A stretch of 64,000 nt of DNA from Gillisia marina (GTDB taxonomy: Bacteria; Bacteroidota; Bacteroidia; Flavobacteriales; Flavobacteriaceae), in assembly GCF_000258765.1 (NCBI RefSeq), contig NZ_AJLT01000010.1:1-64000 (forward strand). Reading direction: 5' to 3'. The translations under genes and the position numbers were made by a program. Positions within the stretch are counted from its first letter, which is position 1, and each line of letters begins with the position of its first letter. Below the pieces are notes generated by a model that saw only the letters and a program-made list of their open reading frames with translations, searched no databases and had not been told where the DNA came from. Below, piece by piece: positions 36,827 through 46,300 of the stretch.

Positions 36827-37807
36827 TTAAACCAGGTAAAAGAATGTAAATACAAATACCCAAACTAAATCTACAAAGTGCCAGTATAAACCAACCTTTT
36901 CAACCATTTCATAACTTCCGCGACGCTCGTATGTTCCTAAGATCACGTTGAAGAAGATAATAATATTTATAATTACCCCAGATAATACGTGGAAACCGTG
37001 GAATCCAGTAATAAAAAAGAAGAAATCTGCAAATAATGGTGGGCCATACTCATTTTCAACAAGATTGGCTCCATGAACCACTCCTATAGCTTCAGTGTTT
37101 AATTTGCTTAAAGATTCCTCTCTGGAAAGAATGGTCTTTTCACCATTCTCATCGATTATTTTAGTTCGAACAAAAATATTGTCATTCGCTAAAAAACCAG
37201 CTTTTACTTCTTCAATAGTAAAGTCAGATAAAGTTTCGTTTTCAGAAAACCAAATCCCGCTGTTTCTTTGATTAGCTACTCGGGTTACAGGTAGTTCTGC
37301 TGCGAAGTCTGCAAGTGCAACTCGCTCACCTTCACCATCTACAAACTGAAGAACATTTCCTCCTCTGGTTGTTACCGCACCATATTCACCTTTTATAAAA
37401 TTCTTCCATTCCCAAGCTTGAGACCCTACGAATATCGCTCCACCAATAATGGTTAAAAACATATACAAGGTCACTTTTCCCTTTTTCATATGATGCCCGG
37501 CATCTACTGCCAATACCATCGTTACAGATGAAAAAATAAGAATGAACGTCATTAACGCCACATAATACATAGGAGCATCTAATCCATGTAAAAATGGGAA
37601 GTGATTAAACACTTCATCGGCAATTGGCCAAGAATCTATGAATTTAAATCTCGAAAAACCGTAAGCAGCTAAGAATCCGGAAAATGTAAGTGCATCAGAA
37701 ACGATGAAGAACCACATCATCATTTTACCGTAACTAGCCCTTAATGGGTCATTTCCACCGCCCCAGGTTTTACCTTCGGTACCTGTTCTAATAACAGTAG
37801 CTTCCAT
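36827..37807 (-). CDS. Cytochrome c oxidase subunit III with soluble insertion
   Basis: Heme-copper oxidase subunit III, 326 aa. Membrane helices typical of the family are present: YGKMMMWFFIVSDALTFSGFLAAYGFSRF, MYYVALMTFILIFSSVTMVLA and ITGFHGFHVLSGVIINIIIFF. It ends LYWHFVDLVWVFVFTFFYLV. About 115 mostly hydrophilic residues (about 141-255) are inserted after the fourth helix, which accounts for the extra length over the usual 190-270. It lies between the shorter subunit III paralogue and the subunit IV gene. Confidence 0.92.
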   Translation of the reverse strand: MEATVIRTGTEGKTWGGGNDPLRASYGKMMMWFFIVSDALTFSGFLAAYGFSRFKFIDSWPIADEVFNHFPFLHGLDAPMYYVALMTFILIFSSVTMVLAVDAGHHMKKGKVTLYMFLTIIGGAIFVGSQAWEWKNFIKGEYGAVTTRGGNVLQFVDGEGERVALADFAAELPVTRVANQRNSGIWFSENETLSDFTIEEVKAGFLANDNIFVRTKIIDENGEKTILSREESLSKLNTEAIGVVHGANLVENEYGPPLFADFFFFITGFHGFHVLSGVIINIIIFFNVILGTYERRGSYEMVEKVGLYWHFVDLVWVFVFTFFYLV

Positions 37808-37852
37808 ATGAAGAATTTGATTTTATATGATGGGCAAAAATACGCAAATTTA

Positions 37853-38433
37853 TTATCTAAAGAAATATAAAAACACAAACAGGTAAACCCATAATGCATC
37901 GAGGAAGTGCCAAAACGTGACACCTAGCTCAATTCCAAGCATTTGACCCTTTTTGTAGCGTTGTTTAAAATGGTTATAAATTACTACCAAAAGCACTATC
38001 AGCCTGCCGCGAGGTGGGCAAGGTGTAGTAAAACCACCACATATATAAACGAAGTAGTAATTGTACTTTCACTTCCGGTAAAATAATAACCGGATGATAT
38101 AATTTCTGAAAAACTTCGGAATTGCAAATCAACAAACCCAATCCCTAAAGCTAGGGTAGTTAACAACAGTACCGTTGCTTGCGAACGATTTTCCTTTAGA
38201 ATTGCTCTTTTCGCCAGCATAAATGTGACGCTACTTATTAGAATAACCAATGTGCTCCAATACAAGGTTTCCGGTAGCACAAAATCAGAGATCCAATCTG
38301 GTCTATTTTTACTTACAACATAAGCACTGGTAATCCCCGCAAACATCATTACCATACTGGCAATACCAAACCATAACATCATTTTCTTGGCTCTGCCAAT
38401 TTTATACTGTCTGGTTTCTTGTGTTATATCCAT
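37853..38433 (-). CDS. Cytochrome c oxidase subunit III, short paralogue (frameshifted)
   Basis: A second subunit III-like protein, with five helices starting at RAKKMMLWFGIASMVMMFAGITSAYVV. The frame stops after LLHLAHLAAG; one more base at 38002 (GGC CTG instead of GGCTG on the coding strand) continues LIVLLVVIYNHFKQRYKKGQ. It ends with GVTFWHFLDALWVYLFVFLYFFR, the classic subunit III C-terminus, for a total of 193 aa. Its start overlaps the heme O synthase gene by ten bases. The break is probably a sequence error, as the distal part is fully conserved. Confidence 0.9.
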
Positions 38434-39326
38434 TCTCTTAAAAATTTATCCAATACATAAACAATTTGCAACAGTGTAATATAGGATACACTTGCAAACA
38501 TTAATTTTTTAGCTGAAATAGCATCACGATTCTTATATAATTTGAAGGCATAATATAGCATCCCTAAGCCTAGCACTAAAATAATTGCTCCCGCATACGG
38601 CGTAAGGAACAATCTTCCCGTAACTCCAAAAACCGGAATCAAAGACACCATAATAGTCCAAACCGTGTACAATATCACTTGTATTGCCGTACCCTTATCC
38701 CTCTTCCCGGTAGGCAGCATAAAAAATCCACCTTTCTTATAATCATCGAACAACCACCAACCAATAGCCCAAAAGTGAGGAAACTGCCAGAAGAACTGAA
38801 TCATAAAAAGTGTTCCCGGTTCAATACTAAATTCATTGGTAGCTGCTACCCATCCCAACATAAACGGAATAGCACCCGGAAACGCACCAACAAATACAGA
38901 TAATGGTGTTCTAGTTTTAAGCGGAGTATAAACACTTACATATAAAAAGATGCTAATAGCCCCAAACATAGCTGTTTTAGGGTTGATGATATAAAGCACT
39001 ATCAAACCAATGACAGTTAGCGTGCTCGCTATTATAAAAGCAGCATTAACAGACATTCTTCCCGCAGGAATAGGCCTATCCTTAGTACGATCCATCAAAA
39101 CGTCAAGATCCCGCTCAATTATTTGATTGTAGGCATTAGAAGCCCCAACCATGCAATAACCTCCTATTGCCAATAGCAAAACGGTAACAAAATTCACTAC
39201 CTCCGCCCCTAAAAAGTATCCTGCTACAGAAGAAAACACCACACTAATGGCTAATCGCATTTTTGTGATCTCTTTAAAATCTGAAAGTATTGATATAGAA
39301 GGGGTATGTACGCTTGTATTACTCAA
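38424..39326 (-). CDS. Protoheme IX farnesyltransferase (heme O synthase)
   Basis: Adds a farnesyl group to heme b to make heme O for the oxidase. The 300-aa UbiA-family protein has about eight or nine helices, with the prenyl-binding motif NAYNQIIERDLDVLMDRTKDRPIPAGR at residues about 64-90. A second acidic loop with WWLFDDYKKGGFFMLP is present. Known as ctaB or cyoE. It is the first gene of the oxidase cluster, with a consensus promoter 22 bases upstream of its start. Confidence 0.93.
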   Translation of the reverse strand: MSNTSVHTPSISILSDFKEITKMRLAISVVFSSVAGYFLGAEVVNFVTVLLLAIGGYCMVGASNAYNQIIERDLDVLMDRTKDRPIPAGRMSVNAAFIIASTLTVIGLIVLYIINPKTAMFGAISIFLYVSVYTPLKTRTPLSVFVGAFPGAIPFMLGWVAATNEFSIEPGTLFMIQFFWQFPHFWAIGWWLFDDYKKGGFFMLPTGKRDKGTAIQVILYTVWTIMVSLIPVFGVTGRLFLTPYAGAIILVLGLGMLYYAFKLYKNRDAISAKKLMFASVSYITLLQIVYVLDKFLREWI

Positions 39327-39348
39327 AAAAGCAATTTTATATTTGGCG

Positions 39349-39378
39349 CAAAGATACTTCTTAATTGTGTTTTAACAA
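39349..39378 (-). promoter_or_regulatory. Promoter of the heme O synthase/oxidase III operon
   Basis: Minus strand: TTG (39376-39378), 19-base spacer, TATCTTTG (39349-39356). Consensus match, 22 bases before the heme O synthase start. Confidence 0.7.
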
Positions 39379-39555
39379 GAATGTAAAAAAGTTAATTTTC
39401 AGGATAGGTTCCATATAAAAAAATTAAACTTTTAGGGCTTATTGAATTTTAAGACAAGAACAAATAAGCTCACAGAGTTTTTGTGATAATCCTTGATAAC
39501 TAATAAGATAAACTAACAGAATTGCTTCATATTTTTTAATAGAGCTTAATAACTG

Positions 39556-41658
39556 TTAATATTCGTAATACCAGTTAAAGATATCGGTTCGTATTCCAAC
39601 ATTAAACCAAACCGTATTTTCCTTTAATATAAGATCTGTATTTACTTGTGGATTAAAATCTCTATAGATAAGACTTCCAAAAACTTTAAGATTGGTTATA
39701 GGATTTATAATATATCCTGCTTCCACTTCAGAAAACAAGGTTGTAGTAGTATTACCCTGCCCAATTTTCACTCCATCTTCAAAAGCGCGGTCGCGCTCGC
39801 TGCGGTAAATATTTCCGCCATAATATCTATCGTCACTCCCGTCATCAAAATCGAATCCTCGTTTACCATAGATTACCTTTGCACTTCCAAAAATTCGATC
39901 TCTCCTATATCTTGCAATTCCTATGATCTCCCTAAAGTTTGCTCCCCATAAGTGAGCTAAAGATTGGTTGTTATGCCCATAGTTTAATACTATTGAATTA
40001 TGGGAATACGTATAAGGTCTCACCTGATTATATTCTGCCTGCAAATAAAAATCGGGCACATTAAAAGCATCAAAATATTTTACCCCTAACTGATAGCCTA
40101 ATTTATTTTTCCAACTCTGATTGCCCCCAAAGATCTTTTCCGTAGAAAATTCATCTATAATCCATTGTCCATAAAGATTGATTTGGTCGCTCCATTTATA
40201 CTTTCCTGTGATCCCAATGATGGCATTTCCACCCCTCGCTCCAGTTGAAAACTCGATGGATCTATAAAAAATAACCGGATTCAAATAATTAACATCAAAG
40301 CCACGGCCATTATCATTTTGCCAGATCACCGATTCGAATAAACCAAGATTAAACCTCTTTGTTAAATTCAAACTCAAGTAATGATTGGCCATATATTTTG
40401 TTCTATAAGAACCTTCTGCCGCAACCTCTTCCCTTACATCACGTAAAGACATAAATGTATTGGTGTATTTTAACTTCCAAAAGCTCGTGTTTAGTTTAAA
40501 GTAAGGATACGGACTGGCAATATCACTCATCAATAAAGAGCGATACCCATCTCCAATAAAATTTTTCCCATGCCCAAATTGGACATTGAAAAAATCTGAA
40601 ACTTTATAAGACAAATAACCTTCAGCTACAGGGAAATCATACCCGTCTTCTAAAAACTCTTTAGCAATACCCCTACCTGGAACAATCGCCGGATTTCCGC
40701 CAAATGGGCCAATACTCTCCGCATATCTATTAAAATAATCGGCAAAGCGACCTTGGCTTTCAAAAACTACCGTGTAAAAATTAAAATTCTCTCCCAAGCC
40801 TCCCTGAAAAATGGCACCACGAGTATTGTTATAAGTAAATTCAACATCACTTTGGAAATCCTTCCCAATTTGAAGATCTAGAACCACATCTCCCGTAAAC
40901 CAGTAGTTTTCACCTTGAAAAGTAACTAAATGTTCGTCCCATATTTTTCTTCCCACCCAAGAACTCCGTGTTTTCCCTTGTTCGAATTCAGCATCGAAAT
41001 TGTAATATTTGGAAACATCGTTATATAAATAGGGTTTAGTAGCGGTATGGCTATTATTTCCAATCCTATTCATTTCTGCATCAAAGCGGTTATATCTCTC
41101 ATGAGAAAGCGGCACAAACAAATTGCTAGAATTTATTTTGCTCACAAATGGTTTGGATACAATACTGTCGTATTCGGTAAGTGTATTTTTCTTCTGAACA
41201 GATCTAGCTTCCTTTGCAATAGCAGCTTCAGATGAAGAAGAAATCATTTCAGTATATCCCAATGGAATTTTTAACGGTAATCGGAATTGAGCATATGCAG
41301 GTTTTCCATTGTATGTTGCCGGAGAGATTGTTGGCAAATCATCGAAAACACGCTGTATCTCATTTTTTAATTCAGAATAAATAGCATCTACATAAAGCAC
41401 CTTGAAATCCCCTTCTTTTGTTACCTCAAAAAGAATGATGACTTCACCTGTATAATTTTCTTCGGAAACTTTAGCAGGTAACTGAAAATTATCAGTCAGC
41501 ATTTTCATTAAAGTATTTTTGAAACAAGCTTCTTCTCCATTAAATTCTACTTCTGAACATTCAGAGAACGTCGGATAGGTTTCAAATTCAGAAAATTCGT
41601 CTTGCGAAAATGCATTATAGGAAATAAAGCAGAGAAGTAGGAATCCAATATATTTCAT
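39556..41658 (-). CDS. RemB-like gliding-associated outer-membrane protein
   Basis: A 700-aa exported protein. A signal peptide (residues 1-19) is followed by a TonB C-terminal-like domain (about 30-135; EVIILFEVTKEGDFKVLYVD, then PATYNGKPAYAQFRLPLKIPL) with Cys34 and Cys45 in front. A long beta-rich barrel of about 500 residues follows (FQFGHGKNFIGDGYRSLLMSD, ending FNVGIRTDIFNWYYEY). The architecture and size resemble proteins annotated as gliding motility protein RemB in Flavobacterium. I rate the family as likely and the gliding role as unproven here. It is monocistronic. Confidence 0.6.
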   Translation of the reverse strand: MKYIGFLLLCFISYNAFSQDEFSEFETYPTFSECSEVEFNGEEACFKNTLMKMLTDNFQLPAKVSEENYTGEVIILFEVTKEGDFKVLYVDAIYSELKNEIQRVFDDLPTISPATYNGKPAYAQFRLPLKIPLGYTEMISSSSEAAIAKEARSVQKKNTLTEYDSIVSKPFVSKINSSNLFVPLSHERYNRFDAEMNRIGNNSHTATKPYLYNDVSKYYNFDAEFEQGKTRSSWVGRKIWDEHLVTFQGENYWFTGDVVLDLQIGKDFQSDVEFTYNNTRGAIFQGGLGENFNFYTVVFESQGRFADYFNRYAESIGPFGGNPAIVPGRGIAKEFLEDGYDFPVAEGYLSYKVSDFFNVQFGHGKNFIGDGYRSLLMSDIASPYPYFKLNTSFWKLKYTNTFMSLRDVREEVAAEGSYRTKYMANHYLSLNLTKRFNLGLFESVIWQNDNGRGFDVNYLNPVIFYRSIEFSTGARGGNAIIGITGKYKWSDQINLYGQWIIDEFSTEKIFGGNQSWKNKLGYQLGVKYFDAFNVPDFYLQAEYNQVRPYTYSHNSIVLNYGHNNQSLAHLWGANFREIIGIARYRRDRIFGSAKVIYGKRGFDFDDGSDDRYYGGNIYRSERDRAFEDGVKIGQGNTTTTLFSEVEAGYIINPITNLKVFGSLIYRDFNPQVNTDLILKENTVWFNVGIRTDIFNWYYEY

Positions 41659-41741
41659 AAAAGGAGCACAGATGTTATAGCGTGAAACAGCCGAAAGATA
41701 CCAAAATTTTTATTCTTGCATACAAAACCTTTATAAACGAA

Positions 41742-41774
41742 AAATTCCCAAACTGCTAAGCAATTTGGGAATTT
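41742..41774 (-). terminator. Terminator after tonB
   Basis: Stem AAATTCCCAAA / TTTGGGAATTT (41742-41752 with 41764-41774) with an 11-base loop and a short U-tract on the minus strand. Confidence 0.65.
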
Positions 41775-41793
41775 ATATAATTTTTAAACTGTT

Positions 41794-42516
41794 TTAATCC
41801 TGTACTTGAAATACAATTGGTAAAGAGTACATAACTCCTACTGGTTTACCTCTCTGTCTTCCTGGTTGCATTTTAGGTAATGCATTTATAACCCTCGCAG
41901 CTTCTTGCTCCAATCTTGGGTGTGGCGCACGAGAACGAACATCTGTAATATTACCATTCTTGTCTATCTTAAACTGAACGATTACACGGTTAACCCCTGT
42001 TAATCCTAATTGACTACCAAGATCTGTATTAAATTTTTTCTGTACAAATTCTTGTACTTTCTCACTCATACATTTCTTACGCTGATCGTTGTTAGCTAAT
42101 TTTTCACAACCCGGGAAAATTGGCACATTTTCAATTACTGCAAATGGAACATCTGCAATTACTTCTTCAACAGGTGCTTCAATAACCTCTTTTACCTCAA
42201 CAATCTCGTCTTGATTAGTTTCTGTAGATTCAATGATATCTTCCTCTACCTCTTCCTCATCTTCAACAACCTCGATAATTTCCGGTGCTGGTGGTGGTGG
42301 TGGTGGAGGTGGTGGAGTGTTAAGAATTTCCGTGATTGGAATTTCTTCATCATCTAAATCACCAAGGTCTAATTGACCAAGATCTACATTGCTTTTATCG
42401 TATGTTTTCCATTCTATACCTTGCCAAGCAAGAAATAAGACTAAAATAAGTCCTAACTGAAGAAAGAGAACGCTACGTTTTGTTAAATCGGCTTTCGGAT
42501 TTTTCTTGGGTTTCAT
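41794..42516 (-). CDS. tonB: TonB, energy transducer
   Basis: Couples the inner-membrane proton gradient to TonB-dependent outer-membrane receptors through ExbB/ExbD. The 240-aa protein has a single N-terminal membrane helix (residues 15-32), nine consecutive prolines (68-76) and an acidic periplasmic linker. A cysteine pair (Cys137, Cys149) precedes the TonB C-terminal domain (about 155-238: GLTGVNRVIVQFKIDKNG and PGRQRGKPVGVMYSLPIVFQV). No exbB/exbD lie beside it. The cysteine-flanked start of the domain recurs in two other proteins of this window. Confidence 0.93.
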   Translation of the reverse strand: MKPKKNPKADLTKRSVLFLQLGLILVLFLAWQGIEWKTYDKSNVDLGQLDLGDLDDEEIPITEILNTPPPPPPPPPAPEIIEVVEDEEEVEEDIIESTETNQDEIVEVKEVIEAPVEEVIADVPFAVIENVPIFPGCEKLANNDQRKKCMSEKVQEFVQKKFNTDLGSQLGLTGVNRVIVQFKIDKNGNITDVRSRAPHPRLEQEAARVINALPKMQPGRQRGKPVGVMYSLPIVFQVQD

Positions 42517-42560
42517 AATTCGATACTAATTAATAAGGGTTGCTAAAGTAAAATATTTTT

Positions 42561-42965
42561 TCATAAAAATGAATTAATCTTATGTTTTAAGCGTTTAAAG
42601 AATTTTAATAATCCTAGACATATGCCCAACGCCAATAAAACTCCGATACTATTTGCCAGTATATCAGCCCAATCCGGGTCTCGATAATCTGTAAGTGCTC
42701 CTTGTAAAACCTCAATTAACATACCAAATAGTATAATTATAATTGAAATGTTAAAAAAAGCCTTCCTTTTAATACTTCCATCCTCGTTTTTAAACAAATA
42801 GTAAAAAAACCAAACAAAGCCCAACACAAAATATGCACCTAAATGCATCATTTTATCTGTAGGGTTAAAACTTCCAAGTGAAATTTTCCCTAATTGCATT
42901 AAGGACAAAGAAGTAATTAATAGGGTGTACAGTACTGCAAGTACAAGTAATAGTCTAGCCGCCAA
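42561..42965 (-). CDS. VanZ-like membrane protein
   Basis: A 134-aa protein with four membrane helices (residues about 5-24, 40-58, 72-87, 105-124). It carries the VanZ-like pattern TDKMMHLGAYFVLGFVWFFYY and LIEVLQGALTDYRDPDWADILANSIGVLLALGI. The best start is a TTG at 42965 that overlaps the last 11 bases of gcvH; the first in-frame ATG, about residue 23, would remove the first helix. VanZ-like proteins are widespread and mostly of unknown role, so resistance should not be inferred. Confidence 0.8.
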   Translation of the reverse strand: MAARLLLVLAVLYTLLITSLSLMQLGKISLGSFNPTDKMMHLGAYFVLGFVWFFYYLFKNEDGSIKRKAFFNISIIIILFGMLIEVLQGALTDYRDPDWADILANSIGVLLALGICLGLLKFFKRLKHKINSFL

Positions 42966-43335
42966 TAAGATCTTTATATTCTTCCGGACTCATTAAACCA
43001 GTGATTTCATCTTCATCTGTAATCTGAATCTTCACCATCCATCCGTCTCCATAAGGATCTGTATTCACTTTTTCCGGAGTGTCTTCAAGGCTTTCATTAA
43101 ATTCGATGATCTCTCCGGCAAGAGGTAAAAATAGGTCTGAAACAGTTTTTACGGCTTCTACAGTCCCAAAAACTTCTTCACGCTCCATAGTTTCACCAAC
43201 GGTTTCCACCTCAACATAAACTATATCACCAAGTTCTCCTTGTGCGAAATCTGTAACGCCAATTGTGGCAATGTTCCCATCAATTTTCACCCATTCGTGA
43301 TCTTTGGTGTACTTTAATTCTTGTGGTATATTCAT
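42955..43335 (-). CDS. gcvH: Glycine cleavage system H protein
   Basis: Lipoyl carrier that shuttles the aminomethyl group between the P, T and L proteins of glycine cleavage. The 126-aa product starts at MNIPQELKYTKDHEWV (43335). An ATG eight codons upstream is rejected because a consensus promoter would start transcription inside or after it. The lipoylated lysine is Lys63 (GTVEAVKTVSDLF), and NTDPYGDGWMVKI is conserved. It overlaps the VanZ-like gene. Confidence 0.95.
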   Translation of the reverse strand: MNIPQELKYTKDHEWVKIDGNIATIGVTDFAQGELGDIVYVEVETVGETMEREEVFGTVEAVKTVSDLFLPLAGEIIEFNESLEDTPEKVNTDPYGDGWMVKIQITDEDEITGLMSPEEYKDLIGG

Positions 43336-43358
43336 AAAAATATTTTTTTCTAGGTGCA

Positions 43359-43388
43359 CAAAGTTAATTTATTCTTGGGTTTGTTCAA
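43359..43388 (-). promoter_or_regulatory. gcvH promoter
   Basis: Minus strand: TTG (43386-43388), 19-base spacer, TAACTTTG (43359-43366), 23 bases before the ATG at 43335. It abuts the sprA 3' end, so gcvH can be expressed independently, and it decides the gcvH start. Confidence 0.7.
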
Positions 43389-43399
43389 ATAGCTACCAA

Positions 43400-46300
43400 T
43401 TAATTTCCAAAATTATATCTCAAGGTGATCCCAGATCGAATTGTTGTTTGCGGGAACGCAGTAGAAATGGCATATTCCGAGAATGTATGATCGTAATATA
43501 CTAAAGCCGTTAAATTTTTGGAAATCGCATAATCTGCTACAAAATTTATAGCCCACAGATCTTGCCCGGCAATCACCTGACTATTATCAAGATCCAGATA
43601 TCTAATGATATTTATATTTTTTCTATAAGCAACATCCGCTTTAAAATTAAGGTCACTGCTTAAAACGCGTTGTTTCCCCCCAAGGTTGGTAACAATCTTA
43701 AAATCTTTTATTCTATACCCCAAGCCTAAGATATATTCATTTCCTTTTACCTCTGTAAGCAAGTTGTTATCGAAACTCAAAGACATGGTTCTATCTTTCT
43801 TAATTTCGGCCAAAATCCTAATGGCTTCATTTGTTTCCATATCTACTCTAACCAACGGACTAAATAGCTCAGTTAAATTGATATTTGCGAACAATAGCTC
43901 ATTTTTAAAATTGTTAGCCTGATTAAATTCAAAAGGATTATTAGGATTATAATCTAAGTTAGATTGAAATTGATTAATTGTATATCCTGCTCGATATCCA
44001 TGACTTAAAGAGAACCTTCTAAAATTCTTTTTAAACCACTCCAATCGCATTAAGCCGGTATATTTAATATCCCAGTTAGGAATGGGCACATTTCTAAAAG
44101 CTCCTAATTTTACAGAAGATGCATTTTGTCCCATATACGCAGCAAGAAATGCCGGCAACAAAACAGCCTGATTGGTTTTTCCGTAACCTACCGGAAAACC
44201 ATCTGCATCCACATCATTAGGATCGCGTCCGTTTTCTGATGCCAATCGTTGTGCAACTTCCAGTCGATTCTCTCTAAAGGTCTGAAAGGTTTCAGAAAAT
44301 TCCTGATCATTCCTTTCAAAAGCGCTCTTAATAAGAACTGTTGAAATATTGAAATTTCCAAAATTATAAGGGCTCAAAGATTGATACTCTAAACTAGTAG
44401 GACTAATTCTATAGTTTTCATTATAGGTTTCCGAATAGATTCTGCTTGCGTTTAAATCTATCGTAAGATCTGGAATAAAACTCAACGAAGCCTGCATGTC
44501 CAATTGCTTGTTTTGAACCGAAGTGTACTGCTGATTGAATTCCTGATACAAGGTTAACCAGCCATTTCTTGCTGCAATACCTCTAACATCGCTTTGACTT
44601 CCCAAGGTAAAGCCTGTTGTAGGTCTTAGCGTTCCTAAAAACCCTATACTAGGCGTATATCCGGGTAAAAAGATCCCTCTATTTTCTCGATATGTTACTT
44701 GCACTCGCTTAAGAGCAGTGACAAAACCTAACACAGTATTATAAGCCTTATCAGATTTCGGCTGTGTTGCCTTTTCTTCTTCCTTAGTCTCATTCGGAGA
44801 TTTTGGGACACCGGCACTTCGGGCTTTTATGGAGTTCGCAGTAGACTTTCTAGGAACAAGATTTAGATACTTATACAAACCTTGCATATCCATATTAGCA
44901 TTGATCTGATGGATACTGGAGTTTTGTACTGAATTTCCTAAATCCGGCACCCCTTCTAATTGATCAAAAATTTGAGATCCGCGCTGCCATTGAAAATCTC
45001 CAGTATAGGAATACGTGGTTTTAATAAATTCTAAGATCGGGATTTTAGCAAATGGCAGTTCATAATTCACCTGTAAAGATTGAAAATGCTGATTTGGAGT
45101 TCCTATGTTAAAAAAGTCGTCCCAAATCCCAATGCTGTTATCTACAAAATTATCTTCGGTAAAATAATTTCTTACTAATCTGTTATTAGTCGCACTAAAA
45201 CTAAATTGAAGCGATTTCGTTAAATTATAATTTATCCGATATTGCCAATCGAACATAAAATTTCGTTGGTACAAAGTTGGGATTCCTATATCATTTTCAT
45301 TTAAAGATAACTCTCTGAATTTTTGCTCGTTATACTGTCTAAATATATTTGAACCTAAAGAAATATTAGTAGGCAGTAAATTCACATTAAAATCTTTCAC
45401 TAAAGAATAATAATCACTGCTATCTAATGCCTTTATATTTTTGAAAGGCTCCAAGGTTAAGGGCAAGAATCCATAATCGTAGGTTGCTCCAACCCGCACA
45501 TTTTGACTCAATGCATCTTCAATTTCAAAATCACGATGATCTACTTGATTGTAAGAACTAGAAAATGCAAAATTCTCGATGTCGTAAGGCATAGGTTTTT
45601 TATCTCCTACCCGTTCTTTTCGCAAACCAATAACATTTACACTTTGCCTTTTCGTGTAAGATTCAGATTGCTCCCTTACTAAGTCTCGTTCTGCAGGATC
45701 TGCAATATCATCTAATCTGGTTTGAAGTTCCAGATCTAAGAATTCCTGATCGTATTTAGGAGTGATTAGCTCTTCTCCTCTGCTATAATTAAATGGAATT
45801 TGAACCCCCCATTTTTGTGGCAATAACTGCCCTGCATTTATATTGGTGACAACATCATACTGCTGAAAATCTTCTCTACTTCTTTGATTTGGTCCTTCCT
45901 CTAAAGCCCCAAATCCAATGGTGCTTTTTCTTCCAGTTGCAGATACCGTAGCAAAATCGGCAATGTTGGTATCCATATTTACAATCGCTGCCCAACCTCC
46001 TTGGTTATCCAAATCGGACAATCGCAATTCGTTGAACCAAACTTCCCCGCAAATATCTGATGCAGAATTCTCAGGACTTCCGTTTTTCACCCCAAGCATT
46101 AATAGCCTTACATTTCCAAAGCTTGGATTTCCTTTAATCCCTATTCTAAGCTGCCCAACTTCATATGGATCGTTAGAATTAACAAGACTTAGATCCTCAT
46201 TAAAATAATTCAATTCGGTAGGAATCAAGGATGGCTCTCCTAAAGCCCTTGTTTTTACCTGTTGTAATAAATCCAATTGCAATAAAAGCCTGTTCGCTTC

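Noticed and set aside
37741-37923. Apparent 60-aa minus-strand frame SRFGTSSMHYGFTCLC
   Set aside because: It is the wrong frame across the 3' part of the frameshifted short subunit III gene; the restored frame encodes the conserved FWHFLDALWVYLFVF end.
42291-42318. GGT/GGA repeat tract as a microsatellite or regulatory repeat
   Set aside because: It simply encodes the poly-proline linker of TonB on the minus strand.
42561-42965. Antibiotic resistance from the VanZ-like name
   Set aside because: The similarity is to a broad membrane family; no other van genes are present.
43336-43359. Upstream ATG for gcvH
   Set aside because: It coincides with the -7 element of a consensus promoter, and GcvH family proteins begin at MNIPQELKYT.
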